In this document: piece after piece, positions 9,126 through 21,024 of the stretch
Layout: each line of letters opens with the position of its first letter
Position numbering within the stretch: position 1 is the stretch's first letter
From: Massariosphaeria phaeospora
Taxonomy: Eukaryota; Ascomycota; Dothideomycetes; Pleosporales
Reading direction: 5' to 3'
Length of the DNA: 64,000 bases
Assembly (NCBI GenBank): GCA_011032825.1
Contig: JAADJZ010000014.1
Location: forward strand, 1-64,000
Notes under the pieces: generated by a model
What the model was told of the DNA's origin: nothing
Seen by the model: the letters and a program-made list of their open reading frames with translations, nothing else
Database searches by the model: none
Made by a program: the position numbers and the translations under genes

Positions 9126-11320
9126 GGTCGGTACGGTGCGCGTGTGTCTGTACTGTCTGGTTACGGCTGTGAGGTCCGTTCTGCGTACGTACCACGGTCA
9201 ATTAATACATGCCCTCGCATCATGAGCCGGCGCGAGGGGGTGGGGCTGCAGGTCGCCGCCAACCCGGGGCGCCGCCGTTCTCCATGGGCGCTCTCGATGG
9301 CGTCCGCAGCGTCGAGTGCGGGGAAGAGAGGCAGCAGCTGGAGGGGTCCGGAACATCAGATGCCCCACATCCATGTCGGCCTTCGTGCCACCGCGCCAAG
9401 CCCATACTGACTGCGCTGTGCGCAGCACACGAGTCGTCGTTGGACGGAAGCTGTGGCGTCTGACGCCCGTCGGGATGGACCACCGGTGATGCACTGTGGA
9501 TGATCGACAAGCAGGAGGTGTACCTTCAACCTTCGAACAACAGCAAGATTTACCTCCGATGGAGGCTTTTGCAGAGTACGGCTACCGCTCCGAGTAGTAG
9601 ACTATCGTCCGGGATATCCGTAGGTGAGCCATTCAGAGCTTCGGGAGTCGTTGTGAGGACGCCGTGGCGAAAGTAAGTCGTTGTTTGGACTCGACTGCGA
9701 GACCGATTGGAAACCATCAAGACGAGACGACAGCAATGCTCGGATCTGGGTACCTCTCAGATGATGTCAGCACTCTGTCCGGTCCTCTACAGTGTTGATC
9801 CAGGAATGCTAAAATTGGATCGGTCTTCCAGCTTCCAGCGGTTGCTCGTGCGCGTCGTTATCAGGCACGACTTACTTACGCGTACACGGGCACCGTCCAG
9901 AGACATGTGAAAACGAACCTAGCGCCAATGGCGTTGGTGACAAGATAACGCGAAGCTGGCAGAGTTGGTGACTGTTGACTGTTGAGAAGCGTCAAGCCGA
10001 AGGTGGGCGCCCGGCTGAGCAAATGCGGCCTAGCGTCGAACAAGCTTTTCAGCGTTTTCAGCCTCTCATCGCCATCGTTCGCTCATCTCAGCACCTCCTC
10101 CACGCACGCAATCTATAGATTCCCTGCCGCGCACCGCTTCCAAAGCCCATCTAGAGCGGCATGGTTCGCGCACGGCGACGGTGAGGCGCACTCACTAGAC
10201 GCTCCCGGACGCGTCGTCCCACCAGTAACAGACGGCCATGACTACCACGACGCTTGTTGCTCGTTCCCGCCCATCTATTTCTGGACGCATGAGTACTCGC
10301 CATTCTCGAGGACCCATATATACCCACTGTCCCTTATCTCGCATTTTCCAGCTTGGAAATGCTCCTGGCCGGCGCCGCCGGATTACCACGGTCGGGCTCA
10401 AAGCGATGAATTCTGCGCTTGGCCGCACCCGCACCAAGGAGTTGGTTGCCGCGAAAAGTGGACAGCACACCTGCGTGGCGGCATTCTGATGTATTAGAGG
10501 CTCTCGTTATCATCTGAGAACACCACCCTGGCGAAACTCGTCACCGATCAAGATGAAGAGTTTTCGCTGCCCTGCTAATCAATATAGACTGCACGACGCA
10601 ATGCTCTTGACAGTATACAAGTTTGTTGTCGTAGGTGAGTGGGTTTCCTTTCTCTTTACGAAGCCCTGTCGTATCTACCATACTAGGCAATGTCTACGAT
10701 CTACATATGAATGGTGAAAGGGTGTGATAACATGTCACTCAGCTGCACATGGGTAACGAATCATGCTAGGCGGTGAACGGGTGCCTGACTATCGTTCTTT
10801 CACTCAAACGCAAGTATTGCTGATCCATGGATAGCGGCCGTTATCGAATGCTCTAGCCTGAATTGTGGTGACGAAAACTGGGTCTGACTGATAGCGCCAC
10901 ACAGTGCCGTTCTTATAGGTAGAATCGGATCGACACCTTGTCCTCATAATAATCAAATTCCCACACCAAACTACACACCTTTTCCCACTGCAACTTCTTT
11001 CACTCGACTGATAGACTCGTACTCCTGACATCATCCGGTAACCCGTTTCTCGCCACAGACTACATTGCCGCACTAAGCGAACCTGCACCACACCACCACG
11101 CCCTTGTTAGGTCTCCAGACACCCGGACGAGCTTTTTTAACTACCTGGTGTCAGAATATATAGCGATCTCTATCCTCATCCCATTGAAACCGGTTTTATC
11201 AAACGTTGGCAGGCTCCAGGTGTTGGTACCTGAACGGCTAATTTGCGACCAAGCCCACCAACACTCCAGGACTCCTCTCGAACAAGCCCATCGCTCCAGT
11301 ATCCTTCCAAACGCTTCCTC
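9126..11320. other. 2.2-kb divergent intergenic region
   Basis: Lies between two divergent genes. Several ORFs under 100 codons on both strands overlap one another, show no family motif and no consistent frame, and look random. A TATA-like ATATATA (about 10315) and AATATATAG (about 11154, 165 bp before the transporter ATG) are possible promoter elements. A third copy of the dispersed repeat is at 10652-10705. No RNA gene recognised. Confidence 0.4.
10652..10705 (+). repeat. Short dispersed intergenic repeat, copy 3
   Basis: TTTACGAAGCCCTGTCGTATCTA-like sequence, resembling 4196-4252 in the same orientation. By-eye match only. Confidence 0.3.
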
Positions 11321-13992
11321 ATGGAGAGTCTAGGGGACCTAGGGGACCTGTCGCCGGATTTGGTGCCATCAGACGATCCTCTAGCTGCTGGCCGCAAACG
11401 CGTGGGTTTCTCAGCTGATACTCCCCCTAGAGAACCGGATTTTGGACCCGGTCAGAACCACTCGGACCGCTCTGATGTATCCCATGAGGAACTTTCCGAG
11501 GAGATTCATAGAGCGTTCGGTCGCGATTATGTGCCAAAACCCCGCCCCGCGATTCGAAAGAGCGCCCGAACGCCCCCGCGATTCCTTTTGGGCGATGAAG
11601 CCGAAGTCGACGATACTCGTAAAAAATCTGGAATTGCAGCACAGAAGCGGGCGACGAGGCTCGCCAAATCTGTTGGCACATACCCCGCTGTCCCTACACC
11701 GGCTCGCCGAAACTCGAACGACGAGATCAGTGCGGGGCCTCTCGAAAGCATTCCCCTACGTAATATGGGCTACAAATCTTCGGACGGAGAAAGCGCAGAC
11801 ACCGAAGACGATGACGATGACGCTGAGGGTAACAGTGCGATGAAGGAGGCCGACGGGCTCATCCGAAAACACACTGGGCGAGCCGTACCGATTAATCGAC
11901 CTGACGACCTATATCACACTGGGCCGACTCCAATCCAATCGGGCCGAACCAGTCCTGTAAACGATGTGGAGATGGCATCCGAGCATGTTCCCCGTCCATC
12001 GAGATTCCGAACCGGGTTCCTTGGAACTCTTCTTAGGGCCTCGACAGCTGCAGAGGTGCCACAAAACGTGCGCAACACGAAGGTCGATGGACATAGTAGA
12101 AACCCTAGCAATGGCTCCATGAGATTTAGCAGGGCGTCAACAGCAACGCATACGCCAAATCCTTCTCCTCCCAGTTCCGGAACGTCGACGCCCCGCCCAG
12201 ACCATGGGAGACACTGGTACAAACGAAGCGCCAACAACTCAACATCGTCCCTGTCGAGGCTCGTCGAGTCAGCATCAATGCTGGCCGCACCTGCCCAGGC
12301 GGAGTCTGGCCGTGAGATCGGTGAGTCGCATCGAAAAAGGCGAGACGGGATGGGGAAACGCAGCAAGTCGAACAGCTCCATTGCTTCTGCTTTCAGCAAG
12401 ATCAGCAAACCTCGGGACGACCAAATCAGGATCAAAATCCATCTCGCTGGCACGCTGGCTCGGCAGAACTACCTGCGCAAACTCTGTAAGGCCCTGATGA
12501 TGTATGGCGCACCGACCCATCGGCTAGAGGAGTACATGAACATGTCGGCCAGAGTGCTGGAGATCGAAGCGCAATTCCTCTACATGCCCGGTTGCATGAT
12601 TATTGCCTTTGATGACTCGTCGGTCCACACATCCGAAGTCAAGCTGGTCCGGACCAATCAAGGCATCGATCTGGGCAAGCTCCGTGACGTGCACGAGATC
12701 TACAAGGACGTCGTCCACGACCGCATAGGCGTTGAGGACGCCACGCCACGTCTAGAAGCCATCATCGCCCGGAAGCCAAAGTTCAACGTCTGGCTTCGCG
12801 TCTTAATGTACGGTCTGGCATCGGCCACCGTCGGCCCATTTGCGTTCCAGGCGCGTCCAATCGACCTACCCATCTGCTTCATGCTCGGCTGTTTCCTCGG
12901 CTGGCTCCAACTCGTCATAACGCCCAAGAACGAGCTCATTTCCAACGTCTTTGAGATTGGTGCTGCCATCATCACGTCCTTTACTGCGCGAGGCATCGGT
13001 TCAATCCAATTCCGCGGGAAAGAGCTGTTCTGCTTCAGTGCTATTGCGCAGTCGTCTATCGCACTTATTCTCCCTGGTTTCGCGGTGCTTTCAGCTTCAC
13101 TCGAATTGCAGTCGAAGAATATTGTTGCCGGCAGCGTGCGCATGGTCTACGCCATCATCTACTCGCTGTTTCTGGGGTACGGTATTACGATCGGAACCAC
13201 GCTGTTTGGCATGATGTACAAAGACGCAACGTCCGAGACGCAGTGTGCGGATCCTATGAACCCTCGGTGGTACTATTTCTTTGTTATCGCTTTCTCGCTT
13301 TGCTTGATGGTAAGCTTTCTCATGACCGCGCTCGTCACACCTGTACTGACTAGCTCAAGATTATCAATGGCGCCAAATTCAAGCAGATACCCTCGATGAC
13401 GGTAATTGCCCTAATCGGCTATGTCGTCAACTATCACTCGTCCAAGTTCTTCCAGAACAACGCCCAGGTCAGCAACACACTCGGTGCTCTGGCCATAGGT
13501 CTCACGGCCAATTTGCATGCGAGATTTGGACGACATGTCGAAAACGCCTCTCTCGACATCTGGGAGTCGTCTTTGCGCCCTCGCTGGGTACAGTTCCGCC
13601 AGCGCTTCCTACCGAACGGTGCAATAAACCTCGGGCGCCATACCCCACGTCGGTCCTTCAGTGATTCATACATCCCCCATCACCGCAAGATCGGATATGG
13701 CCTCGCTGCGGCTACCATGTTGCCAGCAATCTTCGTACAGGTGCCTTCCGGTCTGTCTGTCTCAGGCTCGCTCGTATCCGGGATCACGTCGGCCGACCAG
13801 ATCACGCGAAATACTACTGGCATCACTACCGTTACTGCAGCGAATACGGGCGCTAGCAGTTTGAATAGCGTGGCTCTGAACGTTGGTTTCTCGGTCATCC
13901 AGATCGCCATCGGTATTACAGTGGGGCTGTTTATGGCGGCTCTGTGCATATATCCGTTTGGGAAGAGGAGGAGTGGCCTGTTCAGCTTCTAG
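11321..13992 (+). CDS. PRM10-like membrane protein (ThrE/DUF1212 family)
   Basis: Exons 11321-13309 and 13360-13992; 873 aa. The first ~390 residues are hydrophilic, Ser/Pro/Arg-rich and probably disordered cytosolic tail. The conserved ThrE-type domain then begins with RQNYLRKLCKALMMYGAPTH and RLEEYMNMSARVLEIEAQF, followed by about ten hydrophobic segments (for example VLMYGLASATVGPFAFQA and PICFMLGCFLGWLQLVI) to the C-terminus. The family includes the yeast pheromone-regulated protein Prm10 and bacterial threonine/serine exporters; in fungi the transported substrate is not settled. The 50-nt intron (13310-13359) is phase 0 and falls in a membrane segment. ATG 11321 (MESLGDLGDLSPDL) is the first ATG in frame; the frame is open further upstream but without ATG. 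Confidence 0.85.
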
Positions 13993-14822
13993 AAAACTAT
14001 GAGTACAGTACAGTGTAACCGACGCCGTTGCTTGTCAGGAGGAGGCGCGTCGTATCGAAGAGACCTCGGAACCCGAGTGTCATACGTAGTGTCCAGTCAA
14101 AAAAATGCGGGAGCCAGTGTGTAATACGTGACCGGTCGAGAGGATGTGCGAACGCTCGACACCTCTACATCTCCTTCCATGGGCGATTCAGCTCTAGAGA
14201 GCTGAGAGCGTTATGCGTTATTGCCGACGGCGTGTCTGGAGGACCATCGTCGTTTCGAGCGAGACCACCGAACTCGAGTGGAAAACGAAGTATCCGGTCA
14301 ATAGAATGTGGCAACGTGCGACACATCTCAGCCTCGCTATGTGCGTTAACTCTGCGAAGTTGGATAGAAGATACGGCGACTGGTCGCCGATTGTGGTTTC
14401 CCGACATGGTTTCTCGATTCATTTCTAGGTTAGTCACTCTTGCAACATTGCCTCAATTACTTAATTCTAATACATGGAGTTCTCAGCACGGCCCGGACAG
14501 GCCCTGAGATCCACCCCCTTTTGCCTTCTTCACTATTTCCACTTTGTCACCTCACCCCATCCTTCACCCTCACCAAACATGAGCAAACAAACCACATTGT
14601 GCACCAACAAACCCGATATCCAATCTTAACACAACCCTTCACACAACCCTAATTCATTCCACCCATAAAGCACTCCTTTGCCCCCGTTGCCCACCCACTC
14701 TGCATCCTGACCATCTATCTACTTCTCGCCCACGAAAACAAACCCGACTCTGGAAACGAAAACGAACTCAAACCCCAAAACCCAGCCTTCACCACACATC
14801 CAGAATCCTTCGCCCCACCACA
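13993..14822. other. Intergenic 830 bp
   Basis: No convincing gene. A 159-codon frame at 14028-14507 lacks family features. Two stretches (about 14055-14110 and 14255-14312) resemble each other as a degenerate direct repeat. From 14500 on the DNA is C/A-rich leader sequence. Confidence 0.35.
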
Positions 14823-15203
14823 ATGACCACCCCCCCAACCCACGCCTTCCCCCCACACCTCCCCCTCCACCCACGCAAGCCCTCCCGCCTCGCCAACGTC
14901 CTGCGCTCACGACCCGTGCACTACGCGCTGTTCGCGCTGCTGCTATTCGGCGCGGCGGTGCTGATGGTGGCTATGGGGGTGCGGCTGGGTCGGCAGACTA
15001 TGGACAGGGGGGCTATGGATGGTGCAAATCAGGTGACGATGCAGAGTACGGTGGTTGTGACGAGCGTGGACAGGGTCACGAAGCCGGTTACGGTGCTGTT
15101 GACGAGTATGAAGGGAGTGAAGGGGGGGGAGGTAACGGTTACGGCGGAGCTGCCGGCGGTTATGACGGGGGGGAGTGGGGTGGGGAATGGTGGGGGGATG
15201 TGA
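14823..15203 (+). CDS. Small single-pass membrane protein, unknown
   Basis: 126 aa, no intron. A Pro/His-rich N-terminal tail (1-30) precedes one strong hydrophobic segment at about 32-53 (VHYALFALLLFGAAVLMVAM). A Val/Thr-rich region follows with repeated VTV/VVT strands and a Gly-rich end. ATG 14823 has a good context (CACAATGACC). The layout (short proline-rich cytosolic tail, one helix, Val/Thr-rich outer part) matches the next gene on the same strand, suggesting two diverged members of one family. No known domain recognised. Confidence 0.55.
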   Translation: MTTPPTHAFPPHLPLHPRKPSRLANVLRSRPVHYALFALLLFGAAVLMVAMGVRLGRQTMDRGAMDGANQVTMQSTVVVTSVDRVTKPVTVLLTSMKGVKGGEVTVTAELPAVMTGGSGVGNGGGM

Positions 15204-16098
15204 GACGTGGACTTGTTGGATGATGGTGTGTACGTACTTCTGTCGGAAGTTCTGGGCGAGTGTATCTCGCTAACGTAAGTTGCATGCATAGAGATGTGCT
15301 CGGATTGAAAAAAGACCTACTGATCCCGTTATTCACACGGTGCCCTGACCTTCTCAGCGCCTTGCACACCACTTGTGCAGGATTTAGAGTATAAGATAGA
15401 GCGCAGAATATCTTGATGCGTTAGATAAGTACTTCAAACTTTGAGGCTGTTGTTGTAATCTGTCTCAATGCTAGAGTTCGTCTAAATTGAATAGAAGATC
15501 TTGCCGCCTTCAATGTCGAGTGGAATTTTGTTGTTGTGATCACATCACCCAGGACCGTTGGTTGAATTAAGGTACGATAACTAGGCTAGTCTTAGTATGA
15601 TGATTGTTGTGATTGTGGTGTCTTCACCTGATTTAAATTCCTTCGACTGTAGGAAGTTGTGATATCTTTCGGTTGGTGGAGTAGAGACACTGCGATTTCT
15701 TTGATGCGTAAAGGGGTACAAATCATGCGTTTGAAAATCAGATATACCCACTGCCCGCACATCAAATGTTGCGGATGTGCAGCGCTAGAAATATTCTAGA
15801 CTGTGTAATTCTCTTGTGTGTCCTGTGCCGATTCGTCAAACAACCCTCGCACACCGAATTGTAAGTCCCTCACCAAACAATGTCGCCCATCCAACTGCAC
15901 AATTCACAATCACCGGCCATCACACACACAATACCACTCACTCACTCGCTTGCACAGCTCAAATCACCCAGCTGCACAATCCGCGTGAACAATCCTCTCG
16001 CAATCCGCTTCACACTCGTAACATAACTATCCCCATCTTTCCAGCTTGCTCCCAACCCACACTTCAGACCCCCAACCTAACCTAACCTGACATCCACA
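15204..16098. other. Intergenic 895 bp
   Basis: AT-rich 3' region then a C/A-rich leader (15870-16098) rich in CACA and CAAC. No ORF of note. Confidence 0.4.
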
Positions 16099-16752
16099 AT
16101 GCAGCCGTCCTTCTCCACCTCCTCCTCCTCAACCACCACCCCTTCGGCCCTCAAAGCCGCACACCCCCTCCCCGCCGACTACGCCGACCCCTCACACCCA
16201 CACTACCCCCCCACAGACCTCGAAGTGCAAACGCGACCTTCGCGCAACGCTCCGCGCAAGAAAGCGCTGCTACTAGTCGCAGCGACGATCGCGCTCGTGC
16301 TGTGCACGCTAGGCGCGTCGTTCGCAGGCGGCTTCTTCTGGGCTAAGGGCAAGGCAGCGCATGCGCATGCGCATGCGCCAGCAGAGATGACGACGGTGTG
16401 GCATGTCGTTACGGCTACGCAGACGCTGCGCAGTACGACGAGACCGGTGGTGTTGGCGCTGCCGACGGTGACGGTTACGCCGATTGTGTTTGCGCCGCCG
16501 TCGGTGACGTCGGTGACGGTTGAGTTCGAGAAACCTGTGGCAGCGGTTCCTACGGCTGTTCCACCTCCGCCTCAACCGCCGCCGCCGCCGCCGCCGCCGC
16601 CGCCAGCTCCACCAAACCCTCGCTGCGAAGAACGCGCTTACTTTCCCAAATTCATACAATGCAGCGCAAACTGCAGGCCCAAGCAGCACCAGACGGGGAA
16701 CTGCACGTTTATCCGGGGGGCTTTTCGGTGTGTGGTGTGTGATAAAGTGTAG
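16099..16752 (+). CDS. Single-pass membrane protein with poly-proline stalk and Cys-rich C-terminus
   Basis: 217 aa, one exon. Ser/Thr-rich N-terminus, a basic patch (RPSRNAPRKK), a transmembrane helix about 56-80, and an AHAHAHA run coded by repeated CATGCG. A Val/Thr-rich segment follows (PTVTVTPIVFAPPSVTSVTV), then a poly-proline run of roughly 17 residues coded by CCG repeats near 16574-16602. The C-terminal tail holds six cysteines (from RCEERAYF to CVVCDKV), probably a small disulphide-bonded external module. The arrangement suggests a surface protein displaying a compact domain on a rigid stalk. Similar in plan to the gene at 14823. Function unknown. Confidence 0.65.
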   Translation: MQPSFSTSSSSTTTPSALKAAHPLPADYADPSHPHYPPTDLEVQTRPSRNAPRKKALLLVAATIALVLCTLGASFAGGFFWAKGKAAHAHAHAPAEMTTVWHVVTATQTLRSTTRPVVLALPTVTVTPIVFAPPSVTSVTVEFEKPVAAVPTAVPPPPQPPPPPPPPPPAPPNPRCEERAYFPKFIQCSANCRPKQHQTGNCTFIRGAFRCVVCDKV

Positions 16753-18857
16753 GGGGAGACGGTAGCGTAGAGTAGCGTAGCGCAAGAAGGTTGAGTGAAG
16801 TTGAGGTGTTTGGAAGAAGAAGATGAAATGGCCGTCTAGAAGGGTGCATTGAACGAGATTGCCGAGACCGAGTTGAACTGAACTAAACCAAATAGAACTC
16901 AATCAGGGATGCTTGAAAACCATCAGAAGACACGATGTATCATAACTCTTGTTTTCCTTTGCGGACATTGCGTTGCGTTACATTTCATTTTATACGACGA
17001 ACAACCGTTGTGCTGAATTAGTCAAGTGTCCCAAGTCAAGTTGAGTCAAGTTGGGGTTTCTACTGTAAGCCTCTCTCTCTCTCTCTTCCACACCCCAAGC
17101 ACAAATAATCCAACTTCAAATCCCACACTACGTCCAGCCCATCCACTCCTACTCTTTCTAGCTTCTATCGTCACTAGATTTAATATATGTGAGCCTACCA
17201 GTGAGTTTGAGTACCTACCTGCGTGCTACACAGAGTCCTCTTGGTCTTCACGTGACCTGCCAATGCATCAAACCACCTCACAAATCCATGAATCCACCCC
17301 TCTCTTTTCCAAACCCGAAATGTTGTCCGAGCTCCTCACCTTATATATCTGCGTCTCGTAGCCCGCAACCGCGCGTCTCGCCATCTCCGACCGCGCACGC
17401 GCGCTTCCTTTTCATTTCAGCCCCCAGCTCAGTTCAGCTCAAGGCAGACTCAATCTCAACTCTACTGGTACTCGCACAGCCTCCTCACCATCCCCTCCCC
17501 ACAAACGCATACGCAGAATCTCCACAGTCCGCGCCACAGTACGCCACGCCGCCCTACGCCACACTGCCGCTCCGAGTCCGACCTGCGGACTTTTCTGCGC
17601 CGCATCGCATCGCGTCGTCGTTGTCGTCATCCGTCATCCGCCCACGGAGCAAGCGTTCGGCCCAGCCCAGCTCAGCTCTCAGTTCAGTTCCGTCCGCAGT
17701 CCCCCAACCCCCCATTTTCCAATCCGGAACCAGAATTCACCCGACTCAGAAACGCTCTCAAAATATCCGATATTCCTCTCTCCTTGTACGCATCCATACT
17801 CTCTTTGAACGCCCTGGATACTCCTGCTCTTGCTCTTTGACCAATAGATGCCGCTAAATGAGCTAAGTCGTACTGCGCTTGCGCCGCTTTCAGCACGTGA
17901 ACGGCGGGTGCGGCGTGCGGCGTGCGGCGTGCGGGAGGAAGGGAGGAACGGCGCGAAGGCGCGCGGGCGCGGAGAGCCAATTATCTGGATTGGGTGACAG
18001 ACGACGCGGCTAAGTCCAAGTTCAAGATTTTGAATTTGCGATTGAGTACGCTGTTTGGTTGAGGCGTAGCCACGGCCGCACAACACGGCAGCGCACGGCA
18101 GCAGCGCATCTCAGCCCTACGCAGCATACGTTCCCGTCGTAGATATCATACACTGTCTGTCTGTCTAGTTACTCGTACCTCAAAATCCAATTCTATCATC
18201 GCACTGTCGTAACGCGCAGATGCAGATCTAAGACCGTATCCGCCAGCCCAGCCCATAGAACCGATAAGAATGATGCAGTGAACGATTTGATGAATGAGTA
18301 AATGCATAACTGAATGAATGAATGAACAAAAAGATTGATAGTAGAGAGAGATGTAATAAAATTCCGGGGTATCAAACGAAAGAAAGAAAAGAGAAAGAAC
18401 CTCAACCCTAGGCGCGTTCGTTTGCGTCTCTGGCATGAGTGGTGGTAGTAGTATACAAGTAGTAAGAACAAGTACAAGGCCAAGGACAAAACGCGACGTG
18501 ACGTGAGAGAAAAAGAAACAGGACCAGAGAAGGAAGGAGGAGGCCGAAGCCATGCAGAAACCCAAGCAACCCAGACCAAACCAAACCCAAACCAAGCCAG
18601 GCAAGGAAAGAAAAAGGTATCCCGAAGGAAGAAGGACCCGACACCAATAAAAGCCATGTCGAAGAGGAAGACACCGCCCAATGCAAAACCATACCCTCAT
18701 GCTCGCATACCTGTACCCATTCCCATATCCATAATCCATAACATCATACCCACCCAAGCAATCCCGCCCATCCGCAAACAAGCCGAAAATGTTAACCATA
18801 TACAATACACAACAAGAAAACCAAACCAAACCATACAAAACAATAATAATACAACAC
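16753..18857. other. 2.1-kb convergent intergenic region
   Basis: Lies between convergent genes and so should mostly be 3' flank. Contains a CT microsatellite (about 17070-17090), GCGGCGT repeats (about 17905-17935), a TCTG tetramer run (about 18150-18165) and an A-rich part (18700-18850). Long frames here (for example 17189-17857 on +, 18146-18880 on -) have low-complexity Ser/Pro or Phe/Leu/Ser composition and no motif. I see no supported gene. Confidence 0.4.
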
Positions 18858-21024
18858 TCACGACGGCCGCCGCACCACAATCAGCGGACTACTCCGCACA
18901 TCTCTCACCGCAGGCATAGGCATAGGCATAGGCCCCCCGTCCCACGGCCTGCCGTCTTTCCAACCCGCACTCGCATCTGCACTCGACGTCGTCTCCTCGC
19001 GCCAAAACGTCAGCGTCGTGCGCGGACTAGCCGGGCTGACAGGCGAGACCTGCTCTCTGCGCGACGAGTTCTGCGGCGTGAGAACGCGCAGGTTGCGCAG
19101 GCGCTGGGGGCTGGGTGGTTCAGGGACGGGGAAGCGCGGCGGGGTGGTTGTTGATGGGGTGGTGAGGTAGGAGTTGGGGATCGAGGGGGGAGGCGAGGAG
19201 GAAGAAGAGGCGGAGGCGGGGAAGTAGCGCGTAGGTGGTGGAGTGCGCATGTACGACGCAGGTATCGCAGTGCTGCGGTTCGAAGAAGAATTCGGTTTGG
19301 GCGGCGTGGGAGGGGCAGTGTCGCCGGAGGGTATGCGGGATGATGTGCGAGGCGGGTGCGTTGTTGCCGCGTCGCGCGGCAGCGAAGTGTTCGACGGCAT
19401 TCTGTGGACGGAGATGCGATTTCTGTTGCGGCTGCTTGATTGCGGTGGTTGAGGGACTATAAGGGAGATTGATGGTAAATGTTGCATCGGATAGTGCTGT
19501 TGCGGGATAAGCGCATATCGCGCCGTGCGCTGTTGCGGGAATAACGAGAAGCTGGGCGGGCGCCGCGAACGACTGCTCGAATCTGGACTGTCAAACGGCG
19601 CATCCGCTGCGTCGGGTCGCCGGGGACGGGGACTATGCGATGGTGGCGGCGGTGTAGGCGTTCTTCGACTTGGCGAAACTGTTGGTGGAGAGAGCAGCTG
19701 CTGCGGCGATATGCACTCCGGCGACAGCGCGTGCGAACTCGCCGTTTGCGGACTTGGCACGTCGGCGGCTCGTCGTAGTTGGGTTTCCGGCCCTGGGATT
19801 TGGAGTCGCAGACCTCGCTCGCTGGGGTTTCGGGATGGACATCTGCTCGATAGTGTGGAGGGTGCAAGGCGAGGTGTCGTCAGAGGACTAGGAAACAGCG
19901 GACTTGGGATGCGCGGTGAAATGTCCGGAGTGCGACCCCACTTCAAACTCGTCATGGCCGTGGAACCCAATGAGTCTTCTTCTTTTGCAGTCTTGTGTCC
20001 CGTCCAGTATCGAGATGTGGCTGTAGACCGGCCGTCGCTCATGCCTCTTCTCTTCAACTCATTTGCTTTCGACGTGCTGGGATCGGCGCCCCCAAAGAAG
20101 GGTTTCATGTACGGTATGCAAGCCGTCGAGATGCTCAAGCAGACCTGCACCTGCGTGCAGATGACGGGGATCCACAGATTGAATTCGGGATTGTCGTGGG
20201 GTGTGATGGGGTACAAATAAACAAGGCGGACGAGAGCGGCGCCGATGACCAGGATGCGAGGCGCGAAACAAGCGACGACAGCAACTTTACGCGACAGGGA
20301 GACCTTGAGATATGCAACTAGATTGACGGATAGCATGATGATGGAAACATCGGTCGTCATGTCGATTATGCAGTAGACAATCCAGAAGATTCCCTGCGCT
20401 TGGTTAGCATTCATGCTATCAGCCCAACCGAAATGCGCTAAGAACTTACTGAATTGTAGCAATGCAGCGTCATCATTTCCCATGGCCTCGGGAGCCCACA
20501 CTGAAATGCGACGGCAACGAGTGATGCTAATGTCCAGCCAACGATGAAGATTCCGAGGCCCAAGACTATTCGCCGTTGGGCGGGGTTGGTGTTCTTCATG
20601 TAACTCTTGTAGAAGCAGGCGACGAGAGATAGTTTGACGAAGCAGAGAGATGAAATGTAAAGAAAGTCGGAGGCGTAATATGCTTTCATGATGGCGTTCG
20701 CCCGTCGTAGAGTAAGAGCTTCGAGAATTCCGAGGCCCTCGGAGGCGAGTATGAGAGTCGTGACGGAAAGCCCGATGGCAAGAATCTATGTGTGTTAGAT
20801 TCCAGTTGGCGTATTCGTGAAAGGGATCATACCGTAGCAAGAAGAATGAGAAGGTCGTCCACCGAAAATTTCCTTGATACTATCGACTTGATGGCCGCTC
20901 GAGCAAGGAACATGACCACCAATACGCCCAAAAGAACCCATGTTGATATAGTGATAGCGGTCGACTTGTCATACGGCGTAATCGGTGTCGCTCTCGTAGC
21001 CAGGAACGTGGGTGGTATCTTCAT
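18858..21024 (-). CDS. Fungal rhodopsin-domain integral membrane protein (PTH11-like), long disordered tail
   Basis: Exons 21024-20833, 20785-20450, 20393-18858; 687 aa. The N-terminal ~290 residues hold seven hydrophobic helices with marks of the fungal rhodopsin domain: SRKFSVDDLLILLAT after helix 2, the helix YASDFLYISSLCFVKLSLVACFY, and a Cys near the end of an extracellular loop before GIFWIVYCIIDMTTD. The family includes candidate GPCR-like sensors such as Pth11, though coupling is proven for few members. Unusually, about 390 further residues are Ser/Pro/Arg-rich and presumably disordered, a possible phosphorylated cytosolic tail. Introns are 47 and 56 nt, both GT-AG with frame kept. 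Start ATG 21024 is the first in frame. Confidence 0.8.

Noticed and set aside
9982..10497. 171-codon frame upstream of the transporter gene
   Set aside because: Overlaps other frames on both strands, no motif, irregular composition; looks like chance in GC-rich DNA.
17189..17857. 222-codon Ser/Pro-rich frame in the convergent spacer
   Set aside because: Low complexity, no domain, overlapped by minus-strand frames; position is expected 3' flank.
18146..18880. 244-codon minus-strand frame
   Set aside because: Hydrophobic low-complexity reading of A/G-rich 3' flank of the rhodopsin-domain gene, which ends at 18858.
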